Of a stretch of DNA of 61,722 nt, positions 24,936-33,721 are shown piece after piece. Location: assembly GCA_025464025.1 (NCBI GenBank), contig JAODBP010000236.1, positions 1 through 61,722 on the forward strand. The letters are read 5' to 3'. The translations under genes were made by a program, and so were the position numbers. The notes beneath the pieces are model-generated. The model searched no databases, was not told the origin of the DNA, and saw only the letters and a list, made by a program, of their open reading frames with translations. This DNA comes from Actinomycetes bacterium (GTDB taxonomy: Bacteria; Actinomycetota; Acidimicrobiia; Acidimicrobiales; CADCSY01). Every line of letters begins with the position of its first letter. Position 1 is the stretch's first letter.

Positions 24936-25716
24936 GCGCACGAACGTCGTCCTCGGCGCCGGATCGGGGATGGGGGCGGCCGTGGCCGCCCGCCTCCTCG
25001 GCCGCGGCCCGCTGCTCCTGGCCGATCGCGACGGTGACCGCGTCGCCGAGGTCGCCGCCGGCCTGGGCTCGGGTGTCGCGTCGATGGCGTGCGACGTGAC
25101 CGAGCAGGCCGACGTCGACGCCCTCGTCGCCGCCACCGGCCGGCTCGGCGCCCTCGTGCTGACCGCCGGGCTCTCGCCCTCGATGGCCTCGGGCCGACCG
25201 ATCTGGGCCGTGAACCTGTTCGGCACGGATCGCGTCCTCCGGGCCTGCGAGCCGGTGCTCGGGGCCGGCTCCGTCGCCCTGTGCTTCTCGTCGATGTCGG
25301 CCCACATGCTGCCGCCGAGCGCCGAGGTCGAGGCCATCCTCGACGACCCGGCGTCGCCGTCGTTCCTCGACGACCTGGCGGCCATGGGCCTCGATCCCGA
25401 CGACCCTCGGATGTCCTACGCCCTGTCGAAGCTCGCCGTCCTCCGCCTGGTCCGGCACCGGGCCAAGGCCTGGGGTGCGGTCGGGGCCCGGCTCCTCTCC
25501 CTCTCACCCGGGATCATCGACACCGGGATGGGCCGGCTCGAGGCGACGAACGAGCCGGCCATGGCGCAGATGGTCGAGGCCAGCGCCCTGGCCCGCGAGG
25601 GTCGGCCCGAGGAGCTGGCCGCGGTGGCTGCCTTCCTCGTCTCCGACGAGGCGTCGTTCATGACCGGCACCGACGTGCTGGTCGACGGCGGCGCCATCGC
25701 CGCCCTCCAGGGCTGA
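24925..25716 (+). CDS. SDR family oxidoreductase
   Basis: A 263-residue short-chain dehydrogenase. The N-terminal 'LGAGSGMGAAVA' cofactor loop, catalytic Ser in 'FSSMSAH' and Tyr-x3-Lys in 'YALSK' are visible. The region between catalytic Ser and Tyr is longer than usual ('PPSAEVEAILDDPASPSFLDDL'-type insertion), as in 3-alpha-hydroxysteroid dehydrogenases. The ATG at 24925 was chosen because it begins just before the conserved motif and overlaps the previous gene. A hydroxysteroid-like substrate is plausible. Confidence 0.87.
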   Translation: MSAERTNVVLGAGSGMGAAVAARLLGRGPLLLADRDGDRVAEVAAGLGSGVASMACDVTEQADVDALVAATGRLGALVLTAGLSPSMASGRPIWAVNLFGTDRVLRACEPVLGAGSVALCFSSMSAHMLPPSAEVEAILDDPASPSFLDDLAAMGLDPDDPRMSYALSKLAVLRLVRHRAKAWGAVGARLLSLSPGIIDTGMGRLEATNEPAMAQMVEASALAREGRPEELAAVAAFLVSDEASFMTGTDVLVDGGAIAALQG

Positions 25717-25729
25717 AGGGGAGCGATCG

Positions 25730-26776
25730 ATGACGGATGGGAGGCAGCTCCGCGTCGTGCAGTGGGCGACGGGGAACATCGGGCGGCGCTCGCTGCGCCA
25801 GGTGATCGAGCACCCCGACCTCGAGCTGGTCGGGCTGTACGTGTACGCCGACGCCAAGGCCGGGTGCGACGCCGGTGAGCTGTGCGGCGTCGGCGAGGTG
25901 GGCGTGACGGCCACCCAGGACGTCGACGAGATCGTGGGCCTCGGGGCCGACTGCGTGCTCTACATGGGGGACCGGGTCGACGTCGACGTGCTGTGCCGCC
26001 TGCTGGCGTCGGGCGCCAACGTGGTGACGACCCGGGGCGAGTTCCACCGACCGGCCAGCATGGACCCGGACGTGCGGGCCCGCGTCGAGGCCGCCTGCCG
26101 CGAGGGCGCCACGTCGATCCACAGCACGGGGAGCAGTCCGGGCTTCATCACCGAGGCCCTCCCTCTCGTGCTGCTGTCGCTCCAGCGCCGGTTCGAGGGG
26201 TTGGTCATCGACGAGTTCGCCGACGTGTCGTCCCGGAACTCACCCGAGCTGCTGTTCGACGTCATGGGCTTCGGGAAGGATCCGGCGGCCTTCGACCAAC
26301 GGCGGTGGGCTCACGGCACCGCGTCGTTCGGGCCGTCGCTCTCGGCCGTCGGCGACGCCATCGGGCTGCCGATCGACTCGGTCGACAGCACCGGCGAGGT
26401 GGCCGTGGCCCGACACGACGTCGCCATCGCGGCCGGCACCGTCCCGGCCGGCACGGTCGCCGCCCAGCGGATGGTCGTCACCGGGCGGCGGGGCGGCGAG
26501 CCGCTGCTCACGTTCCGGGCCAACTGGTACTGCGCCACCGACGTGGAGCCGGCTTGGGACCTGCGGGGCACGGGCTGGCGGGTGGTCGTCGACGGCGACA
26601 CGCCGCTCGACGTGTCGATCGGGTTCCCGGTCGAGCCCGAGCGCTACGCCGACACGACGCCCAACTTCACGGCCAACCGGCCGGTGAACGCCATCCGGTA
26701 CGTGGTCGCCGCCGAGCCCGGCATCCGGACCACGGCCGAGCTGCCCCAGGTGATCCCTACGCTCGGGGCCCGATGA
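25730..26776 (+). CDS. DapB-like NAD(P)-dependent dehydrogenase (amine-dehydrogenase-like family)
   Basis: A 348-residue protein with an N-terminal Rossmann fold: 'VVQWATGNIGRRSLRQVI' (about 9-26), then 'GVTATQDVDEIV' and 'VVTTRGEFHRPAS'. This is the dihydrodipicolinate-reductase N-terminal family (often named 2,4-diaminopentanoate dehydrogenase-like) frequently seen beside lipid-catabolic genes in actinobacteria. The real substrate is unknown. Stop overlaps the next gene by four bases. Confidence 0.8.
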   Translation: MTDGRQLRVVQWATGNIGRRSLRQVIEHPDLELVGLYVYADAKAGCDAGELCGVGEVGVTATQDVDEIVGLGADCVLYMGDRVDVDVLCRLLASGANVVTTRGEFHRPASMDPDVRARVEAACREGATSIHSTGSSPGFITEALPLVLLSLQRRFEGLVIDEFADVSSRNSPELLFDVMGFGKDPAAFDQRRWAHGTASFGPSLSAVGDAIGLPIDSVDSTGEVAVARHDVAIAAGTVPAGTVAAQRMVVTGRRGGEPLLTFRANWYCATDVEPAWDLRGTGWRVVVDGDTPLDVSIGFPVEPERYADTTPNFTANRPVNAIRYVVAAEPGIRTTAELPQVIPTLGAR

Positions 26777-28401
26777 GGCCGCTCCCCGAGCTCACCCCCG
26801 CCACCGAGTGGTTCTGGACGTCGGGCGCCGACGGCCACCTCCGCATCCAGCGCTGCACCGAGTGCGCCACGTTCGTGCACCCGCCCGTGCCGATCTGCCC
26901 GGCGTGCCGCAGCCGGGCGTGGGAGCCGACGGTCGTGTCGGGGCGGGCGACGGTCGCCGGGTTCACGGTCAACACCCAGCCCTGGCTGCCCGGCTTCGAC
27001 CTCGACCCGCCCTACGCCATCGCTGTCGTCGCCCTCGAGGAGCAGGCCGACGTGCGGCTCACGACCAACGTCGTCGGGTGCGACCCGAGCGAGGTCCACG
27101 TCGGCCAGGAGGTGGCCGTCCGCTTCGAGCAGCACGACGACGTGTGGCTCCCCCTGTTCGCGCCCACCGGGGCCACGAACCCGAACCCGATCCCCGAGCC
27201 GGTGCGCGTGGCGCCGCGCCCGCCGCTCGGCAGCGACCGGTTCGAGCACAAGGCCGTGCTCTCGGGCATCGGCCGCTCGGCCATGGGACGCCGGCTGATG
27301 GTCGACCCGCTGTCCCTCACCGTCGACGCCTGCCTCCAGGCCGTGGCCGACGCCGGCCTCACGCTCGACGACATCGACGGCCTCTCGACCTACCCCGGCG
27401 CCGGTGCCATGGGCATGAGCGAGGGCGGCATCACCGCGGTCGAGGAGGCCCTGCGGCTGCACCCCACGTGGCACAACGGCGGCGGCGACCTCCCCGGGCC
27501 GGGCGGCTCGGTCATCGCCGCCATGCAGGCCGTGGCCAACGGGCTGTGCCGCCACGTCCTGTGCTTCCGCACCGTGTGGGAGGCGACCTACGCCGCCCTC
27601 GGCCTCCGCGGTGGCGGGGGCGGGCGGGCCTCGGGGTGGATGGCCTGGCGGTCGCCGTACGGCGCCATGTCGGCCGCCAACTGGATCGGCATGAACGCCA
27701 ACCAGTACCTCACCCGCTACGGCGCCACCCGCGAGATGCTCGGCTACATCGCCCTCAACGGCCGGGCCAACGCGGCCCGCAACCCGGCGGCGATCTACCG
27801 CGACCCCATGACGATGGACGACTACCTGTCGGCCCGCCCGATCACCACCCCGTTCGGCCTCTACGACTGCGACGTGCCGTGCGACGCGTCGATCGCCGTG
27901 ATCGTGTCCGACGCGTCGGTCGCCGCCGACCTGCCCAAGCCGGCGATCCGGGTCGAGGCCGTCGGCACCCAGATCCTCGAGCGGGTGTCGTGGGACCAGG
28001 GGACGCTCACCCACGAGCCCCAGGTCCTCGGGCCGGCCGCCCACGTCTGGACCCGCACGAGCCTCCGCCCGGCTGACATCGACGTGGCGTTCCTCTACGA
28101 CGGCTTCACGTTCAACGCCATCTCCTGGCTCGAGGGGCTCGGGTTCTGCGGCTTCGGCGAGGCCCAGGACTGGCTCGACGAAGGCCGCCGCATCGCCCTC
28201 GACGGCGAGCTCCCCGTGAACCCGCACGGCGGCCAGCTCTCCGAGGGGCGCACCCACGGCTTCGGGTTCATCTACGAGGCGGTGGCCCAGCTCCGCCACG
28301 AGGCCGACGCGCGGCAGGTCGTCGGCGCGTCGACCGCGGTCGTGACGTCGGGCGGTGGCACTCCCTCGGGCGTGCTCCTCCTGCAGCGCGACGGGGTCTG
28401 A
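26773..28401 (+). CDS. DUF35 OB-fold/zinc-ribbon fused to thiolase-like (Ltp2-type) protein
   Basis: A 542-residue fusion. Residues about 10-130 form a DUF35 module with a rubredoxin-like site (Cys28-x2-Cys31, then 'CPAC'), followed by an OB-fold. Residues about 158-542 are thiolase-like: 'VDPLSLTVDACLQAVADAGLTLDDIDGL', 'FLYDGFTFNAI' and the C-terminal 'NPHGGQLSEGRTHGFGF'. The usual nucleophilic cysteine is absent, as in lipid-transfer-protein aldolases such as Ltp2, whose partner ChsH2 carries a separate DUF35 domain. The fusion suggests a retro-aldol cleavage of a steroid-type side chain; this is inference. Confidence 0.85.
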   Translation: MRPLPELTPATEWFWTSGADGHLRIQRCTECATFVHPPVPICPACRSRAWEPTVVSGRATVAGFTVNTQPWLPGFDLDPPYAIAVVALEEQADVRLTTNVVGCDPSEVHVGQEVAVRFEQHDDVWLPLFAPTGATNPNPIPEPVRVAPRPPLGSDRFEHKAVLSGIGRSAMGRRLMVDPLSLTVDACLQAVADAGLTLDDIDGLSTYPGAGAMGMSEGGITAVEEALRLHPTWHNGGGDLPGPGGSVIAAMQAVANGLCRHVLCFRTVWEATYAALGLRGGGGGRASGWMAWRSPYGAMSAANWIGMNANQYLTRYGATREMLGYIALNGRANAARNPAAIYRDPMTMDDYLSARPITTPFGLYDCDVPCDASIAVIVSDASVAADLPKPAIRVEAVGTQILERVSWDQGTLTHEPQVLGPAAHVWTRTSLRPADIDVAFLYDGFTFNAISWLEGLGFCGFGEAQDWLDEGRRIALDGELPVNPHGGQLSEGRTHGFGFIYEAVAQLRHEADARQVVGASTAVVTSGGGTPSGVLLLQRDGV

Positions 28402-28420
28402 GCCTCCGCAGGCCGACCAC

Positions 28421-28426
28421 TACATT
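28421..28426 (+). promoter_or_regulatory. -10 hexamer of a leaderless TetR transcript
   Basis: TACATT lies seven bases before the ATG at 28434. No Shine-Dalgarno is present, so the start and the transcription start probably coincide. Confidence 0.5.
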
Positions 28427-28433
28427 GCCGGCG

Positions 28434-29141
28434 ATGCCGACCGCTCCGGCCGACGGTGGCAAGCCGATCGGGCCTCGATCACGCAAGGGCACGCAGACGC
28501 GCGCCCGGCTGCTCGACGCCGCCAAGCAGGTCTTCGAGGAGGACGGGTTCCTCGAGGCGCGGATCACCGACATCGCCGACCGGGCCGGCCTCTCCCACGG
28601 CTCCTTCTACCACTACTTCGAATCGAAGGAAGAGGTCTTCCGCGAGGTCGCCGAGGCCCAGGAGGAGCGGCTCACCGGCCACGCCGTGGTCGACAGCGGG
28701 CTGCTCGACGCATCCACCGGCACCACCGTGTGGGACCGGCTGCGAGCGTCGAACCACCGCTACCTCGAGGAGTACCGCGACGAGGCGCGCATCATGGGCG
28801 TCATCGAGCAGGTCTCCCGGTACGACCCCCACGTGCAGTCGGCCCGGGCCGCCCGGCAGGAGCACTACCTCGCCAAGGCCGAGGACTCGATCGCGCGGCT
28901 CCAGCACCTCGGGCGGGCCGATCCCGAGCTGCACCCGCGCCTCGCGGCCCAGGCGCTCAGCGCCATGGTCGGCCGCTTCGCCGAGCTGTGGCTGGTGCAG
29001 GGTGGGCTCGACTGCTCGTTCGACGAGGGCGTCGACGTCGTGACGAGGTTGTGCATCAACGCCCTGGGGCTCCAGGACGAGGCCGGGGTCAGGCCGGCGC
29101 GACCCGCAGGAGCGGTTCCGCGACGGCTCCGGGCTCGGTGA
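28434..29141 (+). CDS. TetR/AcrR family transcriptional regulator
   Basis: A 235-residue regulator. HTH at about residues 20-68: 'RARLLDAAKQVFEEDGF', 'RITDIADRAGLSHGSFYHYFESKEEVF'. The C-terminal domain is helical and ends with an arginine/proline-rich tail. The ATG at 28434 is favoured by the TACATT hexamer upstream. It abuts the convergent LLM oxidoreductase gene with no gap. It does not carry the RTTCTC motif upstream and so may control the adjoining operons separately. Confidence 0.9.
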   Translation: MPTAPADGGKPIGPRSRKGTQTRARLLDAAKQVFEEDGFLEARITDIADRAGLSHGSFYHYFESKEEVFREVAEAQEERLTGHAVVDSGLLDASTGTTVWDRLRASNHRYLEEYRDEARIMGVIEQVSRYDPHVQSARAARQEHYLAKAEDSIARLQHLGRADPELHPRLAAQALSAMVGRFAELWLVQGGLDCSFDEGVDVVTRLCINALGLQDEAGVRPARPAGAVPRRLRAR

Positions 29142-30179
29142 TCAGCCGACCAGCTCGCGCAGGGTGCGGAGCGTCCCGGCCGGGTCGGGCCCGACCGGCG
29201 TGACGTTGAGCGTGGTGACGCCCGCGGCCCGGTAGGCGGCGAGCCGGTCGGCCACGAACGCCTCGTCGCCGCAGAGCGAGCCGAGCTCGAGCATCTCGGC
29301 CGGCACCAGGGCGGCCGCCTCGTCCTTCTTGCCCGACAGGTAGAGGTCCTGGATCTCGTCGGCCTCGCGCTCGTAGCCGTACGCCCGGCACACGTCGTTG
29401 TAGAAGTTCTTGCCCTTGGCCCCCATGCCGCCGATGTAGAGCGCCAGGCTCGGCCGCATCTTCTCCCGGGCCTTGGCCGCCTCGGCGTGGGGGCCGATGG
29501 CGACCAGGCCACCGGCGACGACGTCGAGCGGTGGCAGGTCGGGCGAGCGCCGGGCCCGGCCGGCTTCGAGGGGCTGGCCCCACACCTTGGAGGCGAGGTC
29601 GGGCACGAACATGAACGGGATCCAGCCGTCGGCCTTGGCCGCGGTGAGCTCGACGCTCTTGGCGCCGAGGGCGGCGATGTGGATCGGGATGTCGGCCCGC
29701 ACCGGGTGGTTGATCAGCTTGAGCGGCTTGCCCAGCCCCGTGCCCTCGCCCGCGGGCAGCGGCAGGTGGAAGACCGTGCCGTCGTGGACGAGGGGCTCGC
29801 GCCTCCAGGCCATCCGGCAGATGTCGACGATCTCGCCGATGCGGGCGATGGGCGTGTCGTAGGGGACGCCGTGGAACCCCTCGACCACCTGCGGGCCGGA
29901 CGCGCCGAGGCCGAGGGTGAAGCGCCCGCCGGACAGGGCGTCGAGGCCGGCCGCGGTCTGGGCCAGCGCCGCCGGCGTGCGGCTGTAGGTGTTGAGGATG
30001 CCGGAGCCGAGGCCGATGCGGTCGGTCGTGGCGGCGAGGTAGCCGAGCAGGCTCACGGCGTCGAAGCCGTAGGCCTCGGCGACCCAGACCAGGTCGACGC
30101 CGGCCTGCTCCAGCTCGACGGCCCGTGCCGCGGTGGCCCGGACGTCGCCGGCGTAGTCGAGCCCCGTGCTGATCCGCAT
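29142..30179 (-). CDS. LLM class F420/flavin-dependent oxidoreductase
   Basis: A 345-residue luciferase-like monooxygenase-fold protein. The motif 'GVDLVWVAEAYGFDAVSLLGYLAATTDRIGLGSGILNTYSRTPAALAQTAAG' is spread over about 27-80, and 'SGGRFTLGLGASGPQVVEGFHG' follows; both are typical of F420-dependent LLM enzymes. Its ATG overlaps the upstream LLM gene's stop (TGATG). The pair probably reduces or oxygenates an intermediate of the cluster; F420 versus FMN use cannot be decided by eye. Confidence 0.9.
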   Translation of the reverse strand: MRISTGLDYAGDVRATAARAVELEQAGVDLVWVAEAYGFDAVSLLGYLAATTDRIGLGSGILNTYSRTPAALAQTAAGLDALSGGRFTLGLGASGPQVVEGFHGVPYDTPIARIGEIVDICRMAWRREPLVHDGTVFHLPLPAGEGTGLGKPLKLINHPVRADIPIHIAALGAKSVELTAAKADGWIPFMFVPDLASKVWGQPLEAGRARRSPDLPPLDVVAGGLVAIGPHAEAAKAREKMRPSLALYIGGMGAKGKNFYNDVCRAYGYEREADEIQDLYLSGKKDEAAALVPAEMLELGSLCGDEAFVADRLAAYRAAGVTTLNVTPVGPDPAGTLRTLRELVG

Positions 30180-31138
30180 CACAGGAACGACTCCTCGAAG
30201 AGGTGGAGGTGCTGCCAGGCCAGCTCGGGCGGGATGCCGCCGACCATCGGGTGGAACATGGCGAAGGCGAAGTCCATGGTCTCGAGCTCCTTGCCGTACT
30301 CGTCGGGCGTGAGGATGCGGTACTGCCCCAGGGCACGCAGGGCGTCGAGGTCGGTCACCTCGTGGTAGGTCGCCGTGACGTCTGCGGCGCCTTGGAGGGC
30401 GCCATAGGCGTTCGACTCGTGCATGAAGTGCGGGCCGAGCACCGGCCACATGGCCTCGGGGTCCTCGGCCAGGATCACCACGTCGCCGAAGCCCGACATG
30501 ACCGGGCCGGGGTCGGCCTTGCCGAGCTGCTGGCACTCGTCGCGGTAGAACTCCCAGCACGCTGGCTCGGACGGCATGAAGCCGTCGGCGATGCGGGCCG
30601 CCCGGCGGGCGGCGGCTTCGCTGGTGCCGCCGAGCACGAGCTTCGGGCCGCCGGGCTGGGCCGGGGCCGGCGTCACCCGCACGGTGCGGCCCCGGAACTC
30701 GAACGGCTCGCCGGTCCACGCCGCCCGCAGCGTGGTGATGGCCTCGGTCACGCGGGCCGGGCGCTCCTTCAGGGCGACGCCGAACATGTCGAACTCGTCG
30801 CCCACGTAGCCGCCGGCGATGGTGAGGTCGAGGCGGCCCTGGCTCAGCAGGTCGACCACGGCGGCGTCCTCGGCCAGGCGGAGCGGGTCGTGGAGCGGGG
30901 CGATCAGGGCGTTGATCCCGATGCGGGCGCTCGTCGTCCGGGCCGCGATGGCGGCGGCCATGACCAGCGGGCTGGGCAGGTAGCCGTCGTCGGCGCCGTG
31001 GTGCTCGGACAGCCCGAGGAACAGCGCGCCCCGCTGGTCGGCCCAGGCGCACATGTCGAGCAGCGCCTGGTAGCGCTCGGCCATGGTGACGCCCGCGAAG
31101 TCGGGGTTGCGGAGGTCGAAGCGGAGCCCGAAGAGCAT
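30179..31138 (-). CDS. LLM class flavin-dependent oxidoreductase
   Basis: A 319-residue luciferase-like protein. 'FLGLSEHHGADDGYLPSPLVMAAAIAARTTSARIGINALIAPLHDP' spans about 40-85 and 'QGRLDLTIAGGYVGDEFDMFG' follows; the EHH sequence is typical of bacterial luciferase alpha-like enzymes using FMN. It is the first gene of a two-gene minus operon. A palindrome TCGGTA-TCG-TACCGA lies upstream (31167-31181). Confidence 0.9.
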   Translation of the reverse strand: MLFGLRFDLRNPDFAGVTMAERYQALLDMCAWADQRGALFLGLSEHHGADDGYLPSPLVMAAAIAARTTSARIGINALIAPLHDPLRLAEDAAVVDLLSQGRLDLTIAGGYVGDEFDMFGVALKERPARVTEAITTLRAAWTGEPFEFRGRTVRVTPAPAQPGGPKLVLGGTSEAAARRAARIADGFMPSEPACWEFYRDECQQLGKADPGPVMSGFGDVVILAEDPEAMWPVLGPHFMHESNAYGALQGAADVTATYHEVTDLDALRALGQYRILTPDEYGKELETMDFAFAMFHPMVGGIPPELAWQHLHLFEESFL

Positions 31139-31166
31139 TGGCGCGACCCTAGTTCCGACGCCGGTG

Positions 31167-31203
31167 TCGGTATCGTACCGAGACCAACTTCGGCGGGAGG
31201 GTC
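31167..31203. repeat. Promoter-proximal element, copy 1
   Basis: Beginning TCGGTATCGTACCGAGACCA, this 37-bp stretch nearly repeats at 31671-31707 (four substitutions and one indel). It contains the palindrome TCGGTA-TCG-TACCGA and, on the minus strand, TACGAT as a possible -10 for the LLM operon. Confidence 0.55.
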
Positions 31204-31218
31204 AGCGGCCCATCGTCG

Positions 31219-31671
31219 TCATCGCTCTGGCGTGGCCCGCCCCGGCGGTCGTGCGGCGAGGTCGCTGGCCACCGTGGCCGTCTCGGGCACGGACGCGAGG
31301 GCGTCGACCAGGGCGGCGTGGACGGCGTCGAACATCGGGCCGGTGTGGGACGGCGCCCAGCTGCACCCGAGCAGCTCGAGGTCGGCGGGCGTGAGGGACG
31401 CCAGCGCCTGCCACTCCTTGAGGATGGCGACGAGCTGGTCGGTGTCGACGGCGGAGGACCACTGGAACACCGAGGCGTCGCGAGCGGCGTCGCTCCAGAG
31501 GACGAGCAACGTCTCGATGAGCTCCAGGATGGGCCGGCGCAGGTACACCGACACCTGGTGGCGGTGACGAGCGGCGGCCGCGACGATCTTGCTGCTGTTG
31601 GCGCACCACTCGAGTGCGACGACCGCCGGCACGGGGCCGATGTCGACCTGCGTCCTCTCGCCCACCCGCAT
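31219..31671 (-). CDS. Hypothetical protein
   Basis: A 150-residue protein of unknown function. The middle is helical and hydrophobic ('VYLRRPILELIETLLVLWSD'), then 'DTDQLVAILKEWQALASLTPADLELLG'; it lacks a signal peptide and any motif I recognise. The ATG lies at the edge of the duplicated promoter element and the gene is divergent from the zinc alcohol dehydrogenase. It might be a small regulator or partner, but I cannot assign it. Confidence 0.6.
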   Translation of the reverse strand: MRVGERTQVDIGPVPAVVALEWCANSSKIVAAAARHRHQVSVYLRRPILELIETLLVLWSDAARDASVFQWSSAVDTDQLVAILKEWQALASLTPADLELLGCSWAPSHTGPMFDAVHAALVDALASVPETATVASDLAARPPGRATPER

Positions 31672-31707
31672 CAGTATCGTGCCGGGACCAACGTCGGGGG
31701 AGGGTCC
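31671..31707. repeat. Promoter-proximal element, copy 2
   Basis: Begins TCAGTATCGTGCCGGGACCA and resembles copy 1 at 31167. It contains TATCGT (a plausible -10 on plus), then the Shine-Dalgarno of the alcohol dehydrogenase at 31708. The start codon of the minus hypothetical gene is at the left edge. Confidence 0.55.
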
Positions 31708-32691
31708 ATGCGCGCCGCGGTCCTGGACGGGCAGCACCGGTTCGAGGTGGTCGAGCTCGACGACCCGACGCCCGGCGCCGGGGAGCTGGTGCTCCGCGTG
31801 CGGTCGTGCGGGATCTGCGGCTCCGACCTGCACATGTACGAGGCCATGCCGCCCGGTGCCGTGCTCGGCCACGAGTTCTGCGGCGAGGTCGTCGCCATCG
31901 GCGCCGGCGTGGAGGGGTGGCGGGAGGGCCAGCTGGCCGCGGCGATGCCGCTCCGGGCGTGCGGTCGCTGCCGCTGGTGCCTCACCGGCGACGTCGCCCA
32001 CTGCGAGCGGGTCGACTACCTCGGCGTCGGTGGCCGCCCGGGTGGCTTCGCCGAGCTCGTCCGGGTCGATCCGGCCACGACGTTCGCGCTGCCCTCGGCC
32101 GTCGGCGAGCTGGCTGCCCTGGTCGAGCCGCTCGCCGTCGGCCTGCACACCGTCGTCACGGCCCGGCTCCAGCCGGGTGACCGGGCGCTCGTGATCGGTG
32201 CCGGCCCGGTCGGCACCGCGGTGGCCCTCTGGGCCCGCCGGCTCGGGGCCGCCGAGGTCGTCGTCAGCGATCCCGTCGCCCACCGGCGTGAGGGGGCCGC
32301 GGCGTTCGGCGCCACCGGCGTCCACGACCCGACGGCCGACGCACCGCCGCGCGGCTTCGATGTGGTGTTCGAGTGCGTCGGGCTCCCGGGGCTGATCCAG
32401 GCGGCGCTCGACGCCGTCGTCGTGCACGGCCGCGTCGTCGTGGCCGGTGTGTGCCTCCAACCCGACCAGATCGTGCCGCTGACCGGGATCATGAAGGAGG
32501 CGGAGGTCCGCTTCGCCGTCTACTACCGCCGCGACGAGTTCGCCACGGCGGCGTCGCTCCTCGGCACCGGCGAGATCGATCCGGCGCCGTTCGTGACCGG
32601 CCGCGTCGGGCTCGACGGCGTGGACGACGCCTTCACCCGGCTGGTGTCCACCACCACCGAGCGGAAGATCGTGGTCCTGCCCGGCGCCTGA
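31708..32691 (+). CDS. Zinc-dependent alcohol dehydrogenase (MDR)
   Basis: A 327-residue medium-chain dehydrogenase. Catalytic zinc ligands in 'CGICGSD' (Cys34-like) and 'GHEFCGEV'; four structural-zinc cysteines in 'CGRCRWCLTGDVAHC'. The dinucleotide motif 'IGAGPVGTAVALWA' follows at about 167-180. It would oxidise or reduce a secondary alcohol. Shine-Dalgarno ggggagg is 4-10 nt upstream of the ATG. It precedes the AKR-TetR operon by 70 bp. Confidence 0.93.
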   Translation: MRAAVLDGQHRFEVVELDDPTPGAGELVLRVRSCGICGSDLHMYEAMPPGAVLGHEFCGEVVAIGAGVEGWREGQLAAAMPLRACGRCRWCLTGDVAHCERVDYLGVGGRPGGFAELVRVDPATTFALPSAVGELAALVEPLAVGLHTVVTARLQPGDRALVIGAGPVGTAVALWARRLGAAEVVVSDPVAHRREGAAAFGATGVHDPTADAPPRGFDVVFECVGLPGLIQAALDAVVVHGRVVVAGVCLQPDQIVPLTGIMKEAEVRFAVYYRRDEFATAASLLGTGEIDPAPFVTGRVGLDGVDDAFTRLVSTTTERKIVVLPGA

Positions 32692-32692
32692 T

Positions 32693-32750
32693 CGGGAATG
32701 GATCCCGTTGGCCTCCGGTTTCCAGTACTGATAGTTTCGTATTGGACACG
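32693..32750. promoter_or_regulatory. Inverted repeats upstream of the AKR-TetR operon
   Basis: CGGGA-N5-TCCCG (32693-32707) and CCAGTAC-N9-GTATTGG-type repeat (about 32722-32745, one mismatch) sit before the aldo/keto reductase gene. Because a TetR gene is in the same operon, these are good candidates for its operator. Confidence 0.4.
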
Positions 32751-32761
32751 AGGAGGTCGTG

Positions 32762-33721
32762 ATGACATCGCTGACGTTGGCCACCACCGAGCTCGGCACC
32801 ACGGGCCTGGAGATCACCCGCATCGGCTTCGGTGCCTGGGCCATCGGTGGCTCCGGCTGGGAGTTCGGCTGGGGCGACCAGGACGACGACGAGTCGATCG
32901 CCGCCATCGACCGGGCCCTCGAGCTCGGCGTGAACTGGATCGACACCGCCGCCGTCTACGGGATGGGGCACTCGGAGGAGGTCGTCCGCCGGGCCCTCGC
33001 CGGTCGGGCGGAGCGCCCGTACGTGTTCACCAAGGCGTCGCTGCTCGACGGCGGGGGCGGGCGGGTGGTGCACAGCCTGAAGCGCGACTCGATCCGGCGC
33101 GAGGTCGAGGCCAGCCTCGAGCGGCTCGGCGTGGACGCCATCGACCTCTACCAGATCCACTGGCCCGACCCCGAGCCCGACATCGAGGAGGGCTGGGCCA
33201 CGTTCGCCGAGCTCCGGGCCGAGGGGCTCGTGCGGCACATCGGCGTGTCGAACTTCGACGTCGAGCAGCTCCGGCGGATCCAGCAGATCGCCCCGGTGGA
33301 GACCCTCCAGCCGCAGTACTCGCTCGTCGACCGCGGGGTCGAGGACGACGTCCTGCCGTTCGCCGAGGCCAGTGGCATCGGCGTCATCGCCTACTCGCCC
33401 ATGGGCTCCGGCCTCCTCACCGGCGCCATGACCCGCGATCGGATCGCCCACCTCCCCGACGATGACTGGCGCCGGCGGGACGAGCGCTTCGGTGAGCCCC
33501 AGCTCACCCGCAACCTCGCCCTCGTCGATCGGCTGCGCGTGGTCGCCGAGCGGCACGGCACGACGCCGGGTTCCGTGGCGGTTGCCTGGACGTTGCTGAA
33601 CCCGGCCGTCGACGGCGCCATCGTCGGCTTCCGCCGGCCCGACCAGGTCGACCCCATCGTCGTCGCCGCGTCGCTGGGCCTCACCGACGACGACGTCGCC
33701 ACCATCGCCGGTCCGCGGTGA
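32762..33721 (+). CDS. Aldo/keto reductase
   Basis: A 319-residue TIM-barrel AKR. 'NWIDTAAVYGMGHSEEVV' carries Asp and Tyr of the catalytic tetrad (near 58-63), with 'YVFTKAS' (Lys) and 'DLYQIHWPDP' (His) following. It likely reduces an aldehyde or ketone with NADPH. The ATG at 32762 is preferred over an in-frame GTG three bases earlier because of its spacing to aggagg. Its stop overlaps the TetR start. Confidence 0.93.
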   Translation: MTSLTLATTELGTTGLEITRIGFGAWAIGGSGWEFGWGDQDDDESIAAIDRALELGVNWIDTAAVYGMGHSEEVVRRALAGRAERPYVFTKASLLDGGGGRVVHSLKRDSIRREVEASLERLGVDAIDLYQIHWPDPEPDIEEGWATFAELRAEGLVRHIGVSNFDVEQLRRIQQIAPVETLQPQYSLVDRGVEDDVLPFAEASGIGVIAYSPMGSGLLTGAMTRDRIAHLPDDDWRRRDERFGEPQLTRNLALVDRLRVVAERHGTTPGSVAVAWTLLNPAVDGAIVGFRRPDQVDPIVVAASLGLTDDDVATIAGPR

